Assembly (NCBI GenBank): GCA_963815305.1
Contig: CAWFFW010000001.1
Coordinates: forward strand, 1,178,001 to 1,242,000
Length of the DNA stretch: 64,000 nucleotides
Reading direction: 5' to 3'
From: CAXBID01 sp963815305
GTDB lineage: Bacteria; Bacteroidota; Bacteroidia; Flavobacteriales; Flavobacteriaceae
This document shows positions 27,293 to 36,074 of the stretch, piece by piece. The notes beneath the pieces were generated by a model. That model ran no database searches, was not told the origin of the DNA, and worked only from the letters and a program-made list of their open reading frames with translations. A program made the position numbers and the translations under genes. Positions within the stretch are counted from its first letter, which is position 1. The number at the start of each line of letters is the position of its first letter.

Positions 27293-28057
27293 TTATTCCA
27301 TAAAAGTTACCTTACCTGTTGCCATATCATAAACAGCTGCAACAATTTTAATTTTACCTTCCTTTTCTAAAGAAGCCATTACAGGTGACATTTTTCTAAT
27401 ATCGTCAACTGTTTTTATAGCATTATTGGTTATAACACTATTTGTGAATTCAACATTTTTTGAGGATACCTCACCATTCTTTTCAGTTAATTCAACAGAT
27501 GGTTTTATTTCATTCAATAAATCATTTAATGCATTCATATTCATTGATGCAGCATCTGTATTATCAATAGCATGCTTTACTGCACCGCAAGCTGTGTGCC
27601 CCATAACGACAACTAGTTTTGAGCCAGCAACGGCAGAAGCGAACTCCATCGAGCCTACAATATCTCTGTTTTCAATATTACCAGCTACTCTAGCAACAAA
27701 AATATCGCCAATTCCTAAATCGAAAACATCTTCTACAGGCACTCTACTATCTACACACGATAATACTATAGCTTTTGGATATTGTCCAATAGTTGATAAT
27801 CGTCGTTGTTCTGAATGATCCCGTTGAGTTAAACTATTATTTACAAAATTTTCGTTTCCTTTTTTTAATCTTTCAATAATTTCATTAGGAGTCATATTTG
27901 CTTGTTCTTCTGCTGTTAATACACTTTTTACAGGTTTTACAGCAACCTCTTCTATTGCATTTTCATGGTTTGAAATAACTTCTTTTTTTGAATCTGCGCA
28001 TGATAAGACTCCGAAACTAACTAATGCGATACCTAAAAATTTTAAACGTGTTTTCAT
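27293..28057 (-). CDS. Beta-class carbonic anhydrase, lipoprotein
   Basis: The 254-residue protein begins with a lipoprotein signal (FGVLSC, Cys20), so the enzyme should be anchored in the envelope facing the periplasm. Zinc ligands and catalytic residues of beta carbonic anhydrases are present: Cys101, Asp103 and Arg105 in SCVDSRVP, then His154 and Cys157 in MGHTACGA. It interconverts CO2 and bicarbonate. An envelope-located beta-class enzyme is less common than the cytosolic form. The DUF2490 gene directly upstream may be co-transcribed. Confidence 0.9.
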   Translation of the reverse strand: MKTRLKFLGIALVSFGVLSCADSKKEVISNHENAIEEVAVKPVKSVLTAEEQANMTPNEIIERLKKGNENFVNNSLTQRDHSEQRRLSTIGQYPKAIVLSCVDSRVPVEDVFDLGIGDIFVARVAGNIENRDIVGSMEFASAVAGSKLVVVMGHTACGAVKHAIDNTDAASMNMNALNDLLNEIKPSVELTEKNGEVSSKNVEFTNSVITNNAIKTVDDIRKMSPVMASLEKEGKIKIVAAVYDMATGKVTFME

Positions 28058-28088
28058 AGCGATATATATTAATTGTTAATATTAAATG

Positions 28089-28778
28089 TTAAAAATTATG
28101 GTGAAAACTTATTTGAAATTGACCTTTACCCCAACCCACAGTTTTTTGATTCATCCAACCTAATTGAAATCTTTGTCCTGGTTTTAAAACATATCCTAGA
28201 CCTAAATACGTTCGGTTTCTGTCAAACAATTCAACACGTCTATTATTACCAATGTTTGTTTCGCCATTTATAAACAACTCGTTATAGAAGGCTGCATAAA
28301 ACGCATTTTCCGAAAGACTGCTTTTGTTGATTGGTATATTCATAAAAATATTATAACGATACCGTGTTCTAAAATCTTGATTTTCTACAAAGCGCTGTTC
28401 GTATCTAAATCTATGATTCAAATATATTCTGCCGCCTAATTTTTGAGGAAATAATGCCTCTTGATAAATTCTATTTTCATTTGAAGTCTCTTTACTATCA
28501 CCATATTGGCCAGTTGTTATATTTGCAACACCAAGAGTTAAAGTAACTTCGGAATCTTTTGGAGTATAAGTAACGCCTGTTCTAATTAGAAGCTGTTCCA
28601 AATCTCCAATCGTATTCCAGTTTCTAAATTGCAAATCACCTTGAATTCCAAATTGACTATTTTCAAATTGATTATTGAAAAAATACATGTACCAAGCTCC
28701 TGTTTTGGATTGATCTACTTGTGCAGCTGAATAATGAATTGATACTATTACAAACAATATTGATAGTTTAAATCTCAT
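28089..28778 (-). CDS. DUF2490 outer membrane beta-barrel-like protein
   Basis: The protein of about 229 residues has the signal peptide MRFKLSILFVIVSIHYSAAQ, followed by alternating aromatic beta strands (GAWYMYFFNNQF; RFRYEQRFVENQDFRTRYRY; FYAAFYNELFING) and the C-terminal strand GQFQISFHHNF, ending in Phe as outer-membrane barrels do. DUF2490 proteins are predicted outer-membrane barrels of unknown function. A longer frame starts at 28847, but Met at 28778 is followed directly by a good signal peptide. Confidence 0.83.
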   Translation of the reverse strand: MRFKLSILFVIVSIHYSAAQVDQSKTGAWYMYFFNNQFENSQFGIQGDLQFRNWNTIGDLEQLLIRTGVTYTPKDSEVTLTLGVANITTGQYGDSKETSNENRIYQEALFPQKLGGRIYLNHRFRYEQRFVENQDFRTRYRYNIFMNIPINKSSLSENAFYAAFYNELFINGETNIGNNRRVELFDRNRTYLGLGYVLKPGQRFQLGWMNQKTVGWGKGQFQISFHHNF

Positions 28779-28884
28779 AAATGATTGTTTTAATTTCAAT
28801 ATTAAAAGTAATACTATTAATTTATTAAAAAAATATGTTAGCATCATTAATATTTATGATGAAATAAGAAAAATAAATTAGGGC

Positions 28885-29562
28885 TTATAACTCTAAAGAT
28901 TCACCAATTTCTAGAAGCATTAAATCTTTATCTTTTTCAAAAAATTTCCTTTTAGCTACCTCATGATCAATTTCAATATAACCGAACGTGTCGTAATGAT
29001 AGCCTAAAATTTTATCACATTCAATAAAATCACTAGCTAAAATGGCATCATCTATACCCATGGTGAAATTATCACCTATAGGTAAAATAGCTAAATCCAA
29101 TTTGGTTTGAAGCGGAATTAATTTCATATCGAAAGTTAAAGCCGTATCACCAGCAATATAAATATTCTTATGCTCGCCTTCTATGACAAATCCACCTGGT
29201 TGCCCCCCATAACTACCATCAAGAAAAGAAGATGTGTGAATGGCATTAACATATTTAACCGAACCAAACTCAAAATCCCAAGTTCCTCCATGATTCATTG
29301 GGTGTCCATCTAAACCTTGTTTTTCATAATGAGAAATAATTTCAAAATTAGAAATAATGATGGCCCCAGTTCGTCTTGCTATGCTTTCAACATCTAAAAT
29401 ATGATCTTGATGAGCATGCGTTACAAGAATGTAATCAGCCTTGAGTTCGTTAATATTAATATGTGAAGCTTTTGGATTTCCAGTAATAAATGGATCGACA
29501 AGAATATTGACATCATCTAGCTGGATACCTATACTAGCATGACCGTAATATGTGATTTTCAT
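28885..29562 (-). CDS. UPF0173-type metal-dependent hydrolase (metallo-beta-lactamase fold)
   Basis: The 225-residue MBL-fold protein begins MKITYYGHASIGIQ. The metal-binding motif is THAHQDH (about residues 49-55), with further ligands in HTSSF, AGDTAL and a C-terminal GYHYDTFG. It matches the UPF0173 (YtkL-like) group, whose substrate is unknown. It lies 38 bases downstream of menA on the same strand and may share its transcript, but no menaquinone role is established. Confidence 0.88.
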   Translation of the reverse strand: MKITYYGHASIGIQLDDVNILVDPFITGNPKASHININELKADYILVTHAHQDHILDVESIARRTGAIIISNFEIISHYEKQGLDGHPMNHGGTWDFEFGSVKYVNAIHTSSFLDGSYGGQPGGFVIEGEHKNIYIAGDTALTFDMKLIPLQTKLDLAILPIGDNFTMGIDDAILASDFIECDKILGYHYDTFGYIEIDHEVAKRKFFEKDKDLMLLEIGESLEL

Positions 29563-29600
29563 TTTATATCAATATTAAATTAAGTAATAACACACAAAAA

Positions 29601-30503
29601 CTATAATAAATGTCCAACACCCATTAAAATAGCTAATAAAACAGTTGATAAAGCTAATTTCTTCAGCTCAGGGTCTAATAGTCTGAGATCATTAATTTTA
29701 TTTACTTTTATCAAATGAATCAATAAGGGTATATAAGCTATTACAAAGATTAAATTATATAATTTGGTGTAATACAAAATACCAAATAATAAGGATAGAA
29801 AAACAGCTAGTATCACTAATATATTATGATAAATTATTACATTTTTACTTCCCAATTTTACCGCTAAGGTTTGCTTATTTGATTTTGCATCAGATTCTAT
29901 ATCACGCATGTTATTAAGATTTAATACCGCTGTACTTAACAATCCCATAACTATGGCTGGTAAAAAAACAACATGGTCTATTTTTTTTGCATACAAAATA
30001 TAACATCCAATAACACTCACAATTCCAAAAAAAATAAAAACAAAAACATCGCCCAAAGCTCTGTATCCATATGCTTTGTTACCAACCGTATAACGAATGG
30101 CTGCAATAACTGATAACACGCCTAACAAAAAAAATAATATTGTTAAGCCTAAGTGTTTAACACCGAAAGCACTATAAATTAATGCCGTTGATAAAACAAT
30201 GGAAATGAGAACATTTAATTTTATAGCATTAAACATTTCATCTGGAGTAATTTTACCGCTTTGAATAGCTCGTTCTGGCCCTATTCTATCTTCATTATCT
30301 GTTCCTTTTAACCCATCTCCATAATCATTGGCAAGGTTAGAGAGTATTTGAAAACTTAAAGTAGTTAAAATGGCGAGAATACAAATTTTTAAATTAAAAA
30401 AACCATTATAAGTAGCAAGGCATGTTGCCAGTATAATACCCGAAAGCGATAATGGTAAAGTTCTTATACGAAATGAAGAAATCCAAATTGAAAGTTTTTT
30501 CAT
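29601..30503 (-). CDS. menA: 1,4-Dihydroxy-2-naphthoate polyprenyltransferase (MenA)
   Basis: The UbiA-family membrane enzyme of about 300 residues attaches the isoprenoid chain to dihydroxynaphthoate. The first Asp-rich motif is NLANDYGDGLKGTDNEDR and the second NNMRDIESDAKSNKQT; about nine hydrophobic helices surround them. The frame extends to 30515, but the ATG at 30503 overlaps the menB stop by one base (TAATG) and gives the typical MKKLSIWISSFRIRTLPLS start. Coupling to menB confirms the pathway. Confidence 0.92.
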   Translation of the reverse strand: MKKLSIWISSFRIRTLPLSLSGIILATCLATYNGFFNLKICILAILTTLSFQILSNLANDYGDGLKGTDNEDRIGPERAIQSGKITPDEMFNAIKLNVLISIVLSTALIYSAFGVKHLGLTILFFLLGVLSVIAAIRYTVGNKAYGYRALGDVFVFIFFGIVSVIGCYILYAKKIDHVVFLPAIVMGLLSTAVLNLNNMRDIESDAKSNKQTLAVKLGSKNVIIYHNILVILAVFLSLLFGILYYTKLYNLIFVIAYIPLLIHLIKVNKINDLRLLDPELKKLALSTVLLAILMGVGHLL

Positions 30504-31342
30504 TATGGAATCCATTTTTTTACAAAATTTGGTTTACGCTTTTCTAAAAAGGCATTCCTACCTTCAACAGCCTCATCTGTCATATAAGCTAAACGCGTAG
30601 CTTCACCTGCGAATACTTGCTGGCCAACCATACCATCATCCGTTAAGTTCATGGCGAATTTTAACATTTTTATGGATGTTGGTGATTTTGCTAAAATTTC
30701 TTGAGCCCATTGATAAGCCGTGTTTTCTAATTCCTCATGTGGTATTACTGCATTGACCATACCCATATCATAAGCTTCTTGAGCAGAATAATTTCTACCT
30801 AAAAAAAATATTTCCCGTGCTTTTTTTTGTCCAACCATTTTAGCTAAATATGCTGACCCATAGCCACCATCAAAACTAGTAACATCAGCGTCGGTTTGCT
30901 TAAAAATAGCATGCTCCTCACTTGCTAAAGTTAAATCGCAAACCACATGTAGGCTATGACCTCCACCAACAGCCCAACCAGGTACCACCGCAATTACAGC
31001 CTTTGGCATGAATCGAATTAAACGCTGAACTTCTAAAATATTTAAACGGTGGTAACCATCCTCACCAACATAACCTTGTTTACCTCTTGCTTTTTGATCG
31101 CCGCCACTACAAAATGAAAAGACACCATCTTTAGTTGATGGCCCTTCAGATGATAATAATACCACACCAATGTTAACATCTTCGTTTGCATTATAAAAAG
31201 CATCATATAGCTCACTCGTTGTTTTGGGTCTAAATGCGTTTCGCACGTTAGGTCTATTAAAAGCTATACGCGCTACACCATTACATTTTTTATAAGTAAT
31301 GTCTTCATATTCTTTAGCTGTAACCCAATTTACTTGGTCCAT
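30503..31342 (-). CDS. menB: 1,4-Dihydroxy-2-naphthoyl-CoA synthase (MenB)
   Basis: The 279-residue crotonase-fold enzyme cyclises o-succinylbenzoyl-CoA. Hallmarks are FCSGGDQKARG (oxyanion hole), VPGWAVGGGHSLHVVCDL (second oxyanion-hole glycine and bicarbonate-binding region), TSFDGGYGSA (catalytic Asp) and FLGRNYSAQEAYDMGMVN with the C-terminal KRKPNF. Bicarbonate serves as catalytic base in this MenB type (GGG motif with no acidic residue). It is the first gene of the men transcript, with menA overlapping by one base. Confidence 0.93.
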   Translation of the reverse strand: MDQVNWVTAKEYEDITYKKCNGVARIAFNRPNVRNAFRPKTTSELYDAFYNANEDVNIGVVLLSSEGPSTKDGVFSFCSGGDQKARGKQGYVGEDGYHRLNILEVQRLIRFMPKAVIAVVPGWAVGGGHSLHVVCDLTLASEEHAIFKQTDADVTSFDGGYGSAYLAKMVGQKKAREIFFLGRNYSAQEAYDMGMVNAVIPHEELENTAYQWAQEILAKSPTSIKMLKFAMNLTDDGMVGQQVFAGEATRLAYMTDEAVEGRNAFLEKRKPNFVKKWIP

Positions 31343-31650
31343 TTTCTCTATTTTGATTCAAAAATAAATGTTATTTAATTAAAATACTTGTTTCTTCTTT
31401 AAAATAACCTGATAAAAGATATAATCTTAACATATGTTAATAATTCACAGATTATTAATTAAATATTTGAGATTATTATAAAAAAATACGAGTGTGTTTA
31501 TGTATTTCATATAAATAAAAATAAGTACATGTACGTGTTTTTATGTAGTCTTTTTTTTATTACTTTTGAAAGTATTACAAGTTATTAATCAATATAATTT
31601 GTTTTTATCTGATTTAATTGTATTTTGTCGATTATTTATACTCTTAGCCT
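31343..31650. other. Intergenic region between menB and the small ORF
   Basis: About 310 AT-rich bases lie between the divergently read menB (minus) and the small plus-strand gene. The only distinct element is the 10-bp palindrome GTACATGTAC at 31525-31534. No gene is supported. Confidence 0.4.
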
Positions 31651-31827
31651 ATGTTATTTACAATTACTATGTCGCTTATAATTTTAGTGGCCATTAATTT
31701 ATTGCTTCTAAAATTTAGTTGTAATAAAACAATTAAAAAACCCAAATTAGAAAAACAAGCCACTGTATTAAAACCTTATTTCACCAAAGAACAGGTGGCT
31801 GAAACTCTTGCTCCAACAGGAAGTTAG
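31651..31827 (+). CDS. Small membrane-anchored protein overlapping the end of ung
   Basis: A 58-residue frame has an N-terminal hydrophobic helix (MSLIILVAINLLLLKF), a Cys, a basic linker (CNKTIKKPKLEK) and a C-terminal segment ending in ETLAPTGS. The hydrophobic-helix-plus-basic-stop-transfer pattern looks genuine, and I recall similar small proteins in related genomes. Its last 47 bases overlap the 3' end of ung on the other strand. Met1 or Met7 could be the start. Function is unknown. Confidence 0.55.
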   Translation: MLFTITMSLIILVAINLLLLKFSCNKTIKKPKLEKQATVLKPYFTKEQVAETLAPTGS

Positions 31828-32446
31828 TTTTACTAAAATGTTTATTTCCAAACCAATACCCTCTATTGGCGCTAAGTGGAGATGGATGCCCGCTAGTTAA
31901 AATATGATGTTTATTAGGGTCTATAATTTTAGACTTTTGTTTAGCAAAGCCACCCCAAAGTAAAAAAATAACACGCTCTTTTTTTTCGTTTATTATCTTA
32001 ATAACTGCATCTGTAAATTGTTCCCAACCTTTTTTTTGATGACTTCCAGCTTCATTGGCTCTTACAGTTAAAGTGGCATTTAATAGGAGAACGCCTTGAT
32101 TAGCCCAACGCATTAAATTACCGCTTTTAGGGTATGGAATTCCTAAATCTTTTTCAATCTCTTTAAAAATATTGATTAATGATGGAGGATGTGTTATATC
32201 ATCATTTACTGAAAAACATAAACCATTAGCTTGATCTTTACCATGATAGGGATCTTGACCAATAATAACAACTTTTACATCTTTAAAAGTACAACAATTA
32301 AAAGCGTTAAAAATCTGATTACCTGGAGGATAACAAGTGTGAGTGTTATATTCAGATTTTACAAATTTTACTAAGTCTCTAAAATATGGTTTACTGAATT
32401 CGGTTTCTAAATACGGTTTCCAACTCTCATGTATCTTCACATTCAT
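31781..32446 (-). CDS. ung: Uracil-DNA glycosylase
   Basis: The 221-residue family 1 UDG removes uracil from DNA. It has the water-activating loop GQDPYHG with Asp65, the uracil-binding LLLNATLTVR, and the DNA-intercalating loop HPSPLSANRG with His187. The length is standard. It is followed in the opposite direction by a small gene whose 3' end overlaps by 47 bases. It lies 15 bases downstream of holA, so the pair is probably co-transcribed as replication and repair genes. Confidence 0.95.
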   Translation of the reverse strand: MNVKIHESWKPYLETEFSKPYFRDLVKFVKSEYNTHTCYPPGNQIFNAFNCCTFKDVKVVIIGQDPYHGKDQANGLCFSVNDDITHPPSLINIFKEIEKDLGIPYPKSGNLMRWANQGVLLLNATLTVRANEAGSHQKKGWEQFTDAVIKIINEKKERVIFLLWGGFAKQKSKIIDPNKHHILTSGHPSPLSANRGYWFGNKHFSKTNFLLEQEFQPPVLW

Positions 32447-32461
32447 AACTTAATTATAAAT

Positions 32462-33466
32462 TTAAGATAAAATTTTTACTAGTAATTCTTTTAATAGATC
32501 ACCTTGTGGAACCGCATTTGATCCAACACCTTTACTTTTAACGTCAAATTCTCTAAGAATAGAAATAACGGCACTTACATTTCGCATAGGATAATTTCTT
32601 GCAGCTGTAATATATTCGTTAACAAAATAAGGGTTTATTTTCAAAGCTGATGCAACACTTCGTGGTGATTTATCTTTTAATCCATGAAAATGAAGTAACT
32701 GTGAAAAAAAGTTAAATAATAATGATACGGTAACAACCATGGGATTATCCTTAGGGTTATCAGCAAAATATTTTATTATTTGGTAGGCTTTTATTGAATT
32801 CTTATCACCAATGGCTTTCCGTAATTCAAAATTATTAAAATCTTTACTAATACCAATATTTTCTTCAATTACCTCTGGTGTTATTTGGCTTCCACTTGGT
32901 AATATAATTTGAAGTTTTTCTAATTCGTTATTTATTTTACTTAAATCGGTACCCAAAAACTCAACAAGCATTTGAGCCGCTTTAGGAGAAATTGTATACT
33001 TTTTTGGCGATAAAACTCTACGAATCCAATCAGCAACCTGGTTTTCATAAAGTTTTTTGCTTTCATAAACAACACCTACCTTTTTTATAGCTTTATAAAG
33101 TGCTTTACGCTTATCTAGTTTTTTGTATTTATAGTTTAAAACTAAAATGGTAGTGGGTTGTGGGTTTTCGGCATAAGAGACCAATTTTTCAATCGTACGC
33201 GATAAATCCTGAGCTTCTTTCACTATCACCACTTGGTATTCAGCCATCATAGGATAACGTTTGGCATGACCCACAATATCTTCAATGGTTACGTCTCTAC
33301 CATACAACGTCATTTGGTTAAACCCACGTTCTTCTTCAGCTAAAACATGGGTTTCAACAAAATCTGAAATTTTATCAATATAATAGGCCTCTTCACCCAT
33401 TAAAAAATAAATAGGTTTTAATTTTCCTTGCTTTATATCAATTGCTAACTGTTTAACTTCGTCCAA
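32462..33466 (-). CDS. holA: DNA polymerase III subunit delta
   Basis: The 334-residue delta subunit of the clamp loader has the family N-terminus KLKPIYFLMGEEAYYIDKI, which replaces a true Walker A. The AAA+-like core follows with VVIVKEAQDLSR, then the C-terminal helical region TDLSKINNELEKL typical of delta. It opens the sliding clamp during loading. It pairs with ung downstream and is divergent from the HsdR_N-like gene. Confidence 0.9.
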   Translation of the reverse strand: MDEVKQLAIDIKQGKLKPIYFLMGEEAYYIDKISDFVETHVLAEEERGFNQMTLYGRDVTIEDIVGHAKRYPMMAEYQVVIVKEAQDLSRTIEKLVSYAENPQPTTILVLNYKYKKLDKRKALYKAIKKVGVVYESKKLYENQVADWIRRVLSPKKYTISPKAAQMLVEFLGTDLSKINNELEKLQIILPSGSQITPEVIEENIGISKDFNNFELRKAIGDKNSIKAYQIIKYFADNPKDNPMVVTVSLLFNFFSQLLHFHGLKDKSPRSVASALKINPYFVNEYITAARNYPMRNVSAVISILREFDVKSKGVGSNAVPQGDLLKELLVKILS

Positions 33467-33572
33467 AACTGTAAAATTCCTTAATTAGAAATATCAAACT
33501 CCATTTATTTGTTCTTGTGCCATTTGGTATTTAGTTATTGAAGCTTAACTTTGAAAAAATAATTAAGAAAAA

Positions 33573-34016
33573 TTGCAAGAGCTAAACTTTCCAAAGTTTT
33601 CATTCCGATTCAAAAATAGCGAAAATAAAGTTTCTATTTTTGATCCTATACGCAAAAAATTTGTGATTTTACAACCCGAAGAATGGGTGCGCCAGCATTG
33701 TCTTCAGTTTTTGATTCAAGAGAAAAAGTATCCAGAATCACTAATTAATGTAGAAAAAGAATTGAAAATTAACGGGTTAAAAAAAAGATACGATATCGTA
33801 ATTTACAATACTGACGGCAGTATTTATCTTATTGTTGAATGTAAATCACCCAAAATTGAAATTAAACAAGCTACTTTTGACCAAATTGCACGATATAATT
33901 TAAAACTAAACGCCAGCTATTTGATGGTTACTAATGGAATAAATCATTATTATTGTCAAATGGATTTTAAAAATGAAAAATATCAATTCTTGAATAATAT
34001 TCCAGATTACAAGTAA
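33573..34016 (+). CDS. Type I restriction enzyme HsdR N-terminal-like domain protein
   Basis: The 147-residue stand-alone domain resembles the HsdR N-terminal nuclease domain (HSDR_N_2): RYDIVIYN with Asp and YLIVECKSPK form the PD-(D/E)xK site, preceded by the helical EEWVRQHCLQFLI segment. It lacks helicase and specificity partners, so it is not a restriction system by itself. The first in-frame start is TTG (33573), which gives MQELNFP, the N-terminus I expect for the family. Position next to holA is, as far as I recall, conserved in relatives. Confidence 0.78.
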   Translation: MQELNFPKFSFRFKNSENKVSIFDPIRKKFVILQPEEWVRQHCLQFLIQEKKYPESLINVEKELKINGLKKRYDIVIYNTDGSIYLIVECKSPKIEIKQATFDQIARYNLKLNASYLMVTNGINHYYCQMDFKNEKYQFLNNIPDYK

Positions 34017-34085
34017 TCAATTAACAATTGCATAAGTTTTTGATAAATAAATAAATAGAAAATTAACTTTTACACGAGTTAAAAT

Positions 34086-35075
34086 TTGAAAATAGCCGTA
34101 GTTATATTAAATTGGAATGGAAAGAAACTATTAGAACAGTTTTTGCCTTTAGTTATAAAATATTCGGAAGACGCTGATATTTATATAGCGGATAACGCCT
34201 CTACGGATGATTCGGTTTCTTTTTTAAAAAACACATGTCCTTCAGTTACAATTATTCAAAACAAAGAAAACGGAGGGTATTCCAAAGGCTATAATGAAGC
34301 TTTAAAACTCGTAAATGCTGATGTTTATTGTTTGTTAAATAGTGATGTGGAAGTCACTAAAAATTGGCTAATCCCAATTATTGAAGCTTTTGAAAATGAT
34401 GACAAAACCGCTATAATACAACCCAAAATACTTGATTACAATAAAAGAGATTATTTTGAATATGCTGGAGCAGCAGGTGGTTTTATTGATAAATATGGCT
34501 ACCCCTATTGTAGAGGACGCATTTTTAATACTATTGAAAAAGACGAAGGTCAATATGATGAAAATACTGAGATTTTTTGGGCATCTGGAGCTTGTTTATT
34601 CATCAAGAGCGCTGTGTTTGAAAATTTAAACGGACTAGATGAAATGTTTTTTGCCCATATGGAAGAAATTGATTTGTGTTGGAGAGCCAAAAATTTGGGC
34701 TATAACGTAAATTTCATAGCTCAATCTAAAGTTTATCACGTGGGAGGTGCTACGTTAAGCCATATAAATCCTAAAAAAACATTTTTAAATTTCAGAAATA
34801 GTCTTTTTATGTTAACAAAAAACGCGAAGGGATGGCTATTCTCCATTATTTTAATTAGACTCATTCTTGATGGTTTAGCAGCAATAAAATTTTTGTTAGA
34901 ATGTAAACCTAAACACAGCTTAGCTATTTTTAAATCGCACTTTAGTTTTTACTATCATTCTAATCACATGTTAAAACAAAGAAAATTGATTAAGAATAAA
35001 ATAAAATATTACCATATAACATCTATTGTTATTGATTATTTCGTAAATAAGAAAGATAAGTATGAAAGTTTATAA
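34086..35075 (+). CDS. Glycosyltransferase family 2 (rhamnosyltransferase-like)
   Basis: The 329-residue GT-A glycosyltransferase begins KIAVVILNWNGKKLLEQF. It has ADNASTDDS for nucleotide binding, LLNSDVEV (DxD-like metal site), a WASGACLFIKS acceptor-site segment and MEEIDLCWRAKNLG (catalytic Asp region), then hydrophobic helices near the C-terminus. The substrate is unknown; wall or exopolysaccharide is likely. The best start is TTG at 34086: the fold begins immediately and no ATG fits. It is the second neighbouring gene with a TTG start. Confidence 0.88.
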   Translation: MKIAVVILNWNGKKLLEQFLPLVIKYSEDADIYIADNASTDDSVSFLKNTCPSVTIIQNKENGGYSKGYNEALKLVNADVYCLLNSDVEVTKNWLIPIIEAFENDDKTAIIQPKILDYNKRDYFEYAGAAGGFIDKYGYPYCRGRIFNTIEKDEGQYDENTEIFWASGACLFIKSAVFENLNGLDEMFFAHMEEIDLCWRAKNLGYNVNFIAQSKVYHVGGATLSHINPKKTFLNFRNSLFMLTKNAKGWLFSIILIRLILDGLAAIKFLLECKPKHSLAIFKSHFSFYYHSNHMLKQRKLIKNKIKYYHITSIVIDYFVNKKDKYESL

Positions 35076-35124
35076 AAAGTTGCAAAAATTTTGTTAACAC
35101 TACACTATTCAACCTTTTTTTGTA

Positions 35125-35132
35125 TACTTTTG
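35125..35132 (+). promoter_or_regulatory. -7-like promoter element before the OmpA-family gene
   Basis: TACTTTTG agrees with the Bacteroidota consensus TAnnTTTG and lies 37 bases before the start codon at 35169. No clear TTG -33 element is seen at the usual distance, so support is moderate. Confidence 0.38.
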
Positions 35133-35168
35133 TTTAAATAAATTTGAAAATTAATCCTTTAAATAATT

Positions 35169-36008
35169 ATGAAGAAAATTTTATTACTTGGTGCATCAGC
35201 TATGATCGTATTAAGTTCATGTGTATCAAAAAAACAATTCACAGATTTACAAGCAAAACAAAAAGAAACTCAAGATTTGCTTAATTCTGCAACCGTAAAG
35301 TTAAATTCTTGTTTAGAAGACAGGGCTTCAGCGACAGCTAAGGTTACACTTTTAGAGGGTCAAGTAGTTGATTTAAAAAAGTATAACGACAATTTACAAG
35401 TCTTATCCTCAAAAGGAGCTAGTAACGTAGAAAAAACCTTAGAAAGCATTAAAGAAAAGGAATTAAAAATTACACGTTTACAAGATGCGCTTACCAAAAA
35501 AGACAGTGTAACACTAGCTTTGGTAACGGGCTTAAAACGTGAAGTAGGAATTAACGATCCAGACATTGAAATTAATGTTGAAAAAGGTGTTGTATTTATT
35601 TCAATTGCTGATAAATTATTATTCCAAAGTGGTAGCTACAATGTAACTACTAAGGCAAAAGATGTTTTAGCTAAAGTGGCTAAAGTGGTAAATAGCAGAC
35701 CAAACTTTGAGTGTATGGTTGAAGGTCATACTGACAGTGTTCCTTACAGAAAAGAGCCTTTGTTAGACAACTGGGATTTAAGTGTGAAACGTTCTACATC
35801 TATTATTAGAGTTTTACAAGACCTTGGTGTAAACCCAGGACAATTAATTGCTGCTGGTCGTAGTTCATATGTGCCATTAGTAGATAATGATACGGCTGAA
35901 AACAGAGCTAAAAACAGACGTACACGTGTTGTTATTCTTCCAAAAATCGATCAGTTTTACGAAATGGTTGAAAAAGAAATGAAAAACTTAGAAGCTGGTG
36001 GTAAATAA
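35169..36008 (+). CDS. OmpA-family peptidoglycan-binding lipoprotein
   Basis: The 279-residue protein has a lipobox (VLSSC, Cys at about 18). A coiled-coil region follows (about 22-125), rich in Lys, Gln and Asp (for example DLQAKQKETQDLL), then an OmpA C-terminal domain: VEGHTDSVPY, the DLSVKRST segment, LIAAGRSSYVPL and the NRAKNRRTRVVI arginines that bind diaminopimelate. It links the outer membrane to the wall. A strong terminator follows immediately. Confidence 0.9.
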   Translation: MKKILLLGASAMIVLSSCVSKKQFTDLQAKQKETQDLLNSATVKLNSCLEDRASATAKVTLLEGQVVDLKKYNDNLQVLSSKGASNVEKTLESIKEKELKITRLQDALTKKDSVTLALVTGLKREVGINDPDIEINVEKGVVFISIADKLLFQSGSYNVTTKAKDVLAKVAKVVNSRPNFECMVEGHTDSVPYRKEPLLDNWDLSVKRSTSIIRVLQDLGVNPGQLIAAGRSSYVPLVDNDTAENRAKNRRTRVVILPKIDQFYEMVEKEMKNLEAGGK

Positions 36009-36030
36009 TCAGTTTCAAATATAAAACTCA

Positions 36031-36062
36031 AAAGCTCAACTGAAAAGTTGAGCTTTTTTTTA
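36031..36062 (+). terminator. Intrinsic terminator of the OmpA-family gene
   Basis: An 11-bp stem AAAGCTCAACT/AGTTGAGCTTT with a GAAA loop is followed by a run of T. Confidence 0.9.
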
Positions 36063-36074
36063 TACCCTTTTATT

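Noticed and set aside
31525..31534. GTACATGTAC palindrome as an operator
   Set aside because: A single short palindrome in AT-rich DNA far from clear promoters is too weak to call.
33573..34016. A restriction-modification system
   Set aside because: Only a lone HsdR_N-like nuclease domain is present; no methylase, specificity or helicase subunit is nearby.
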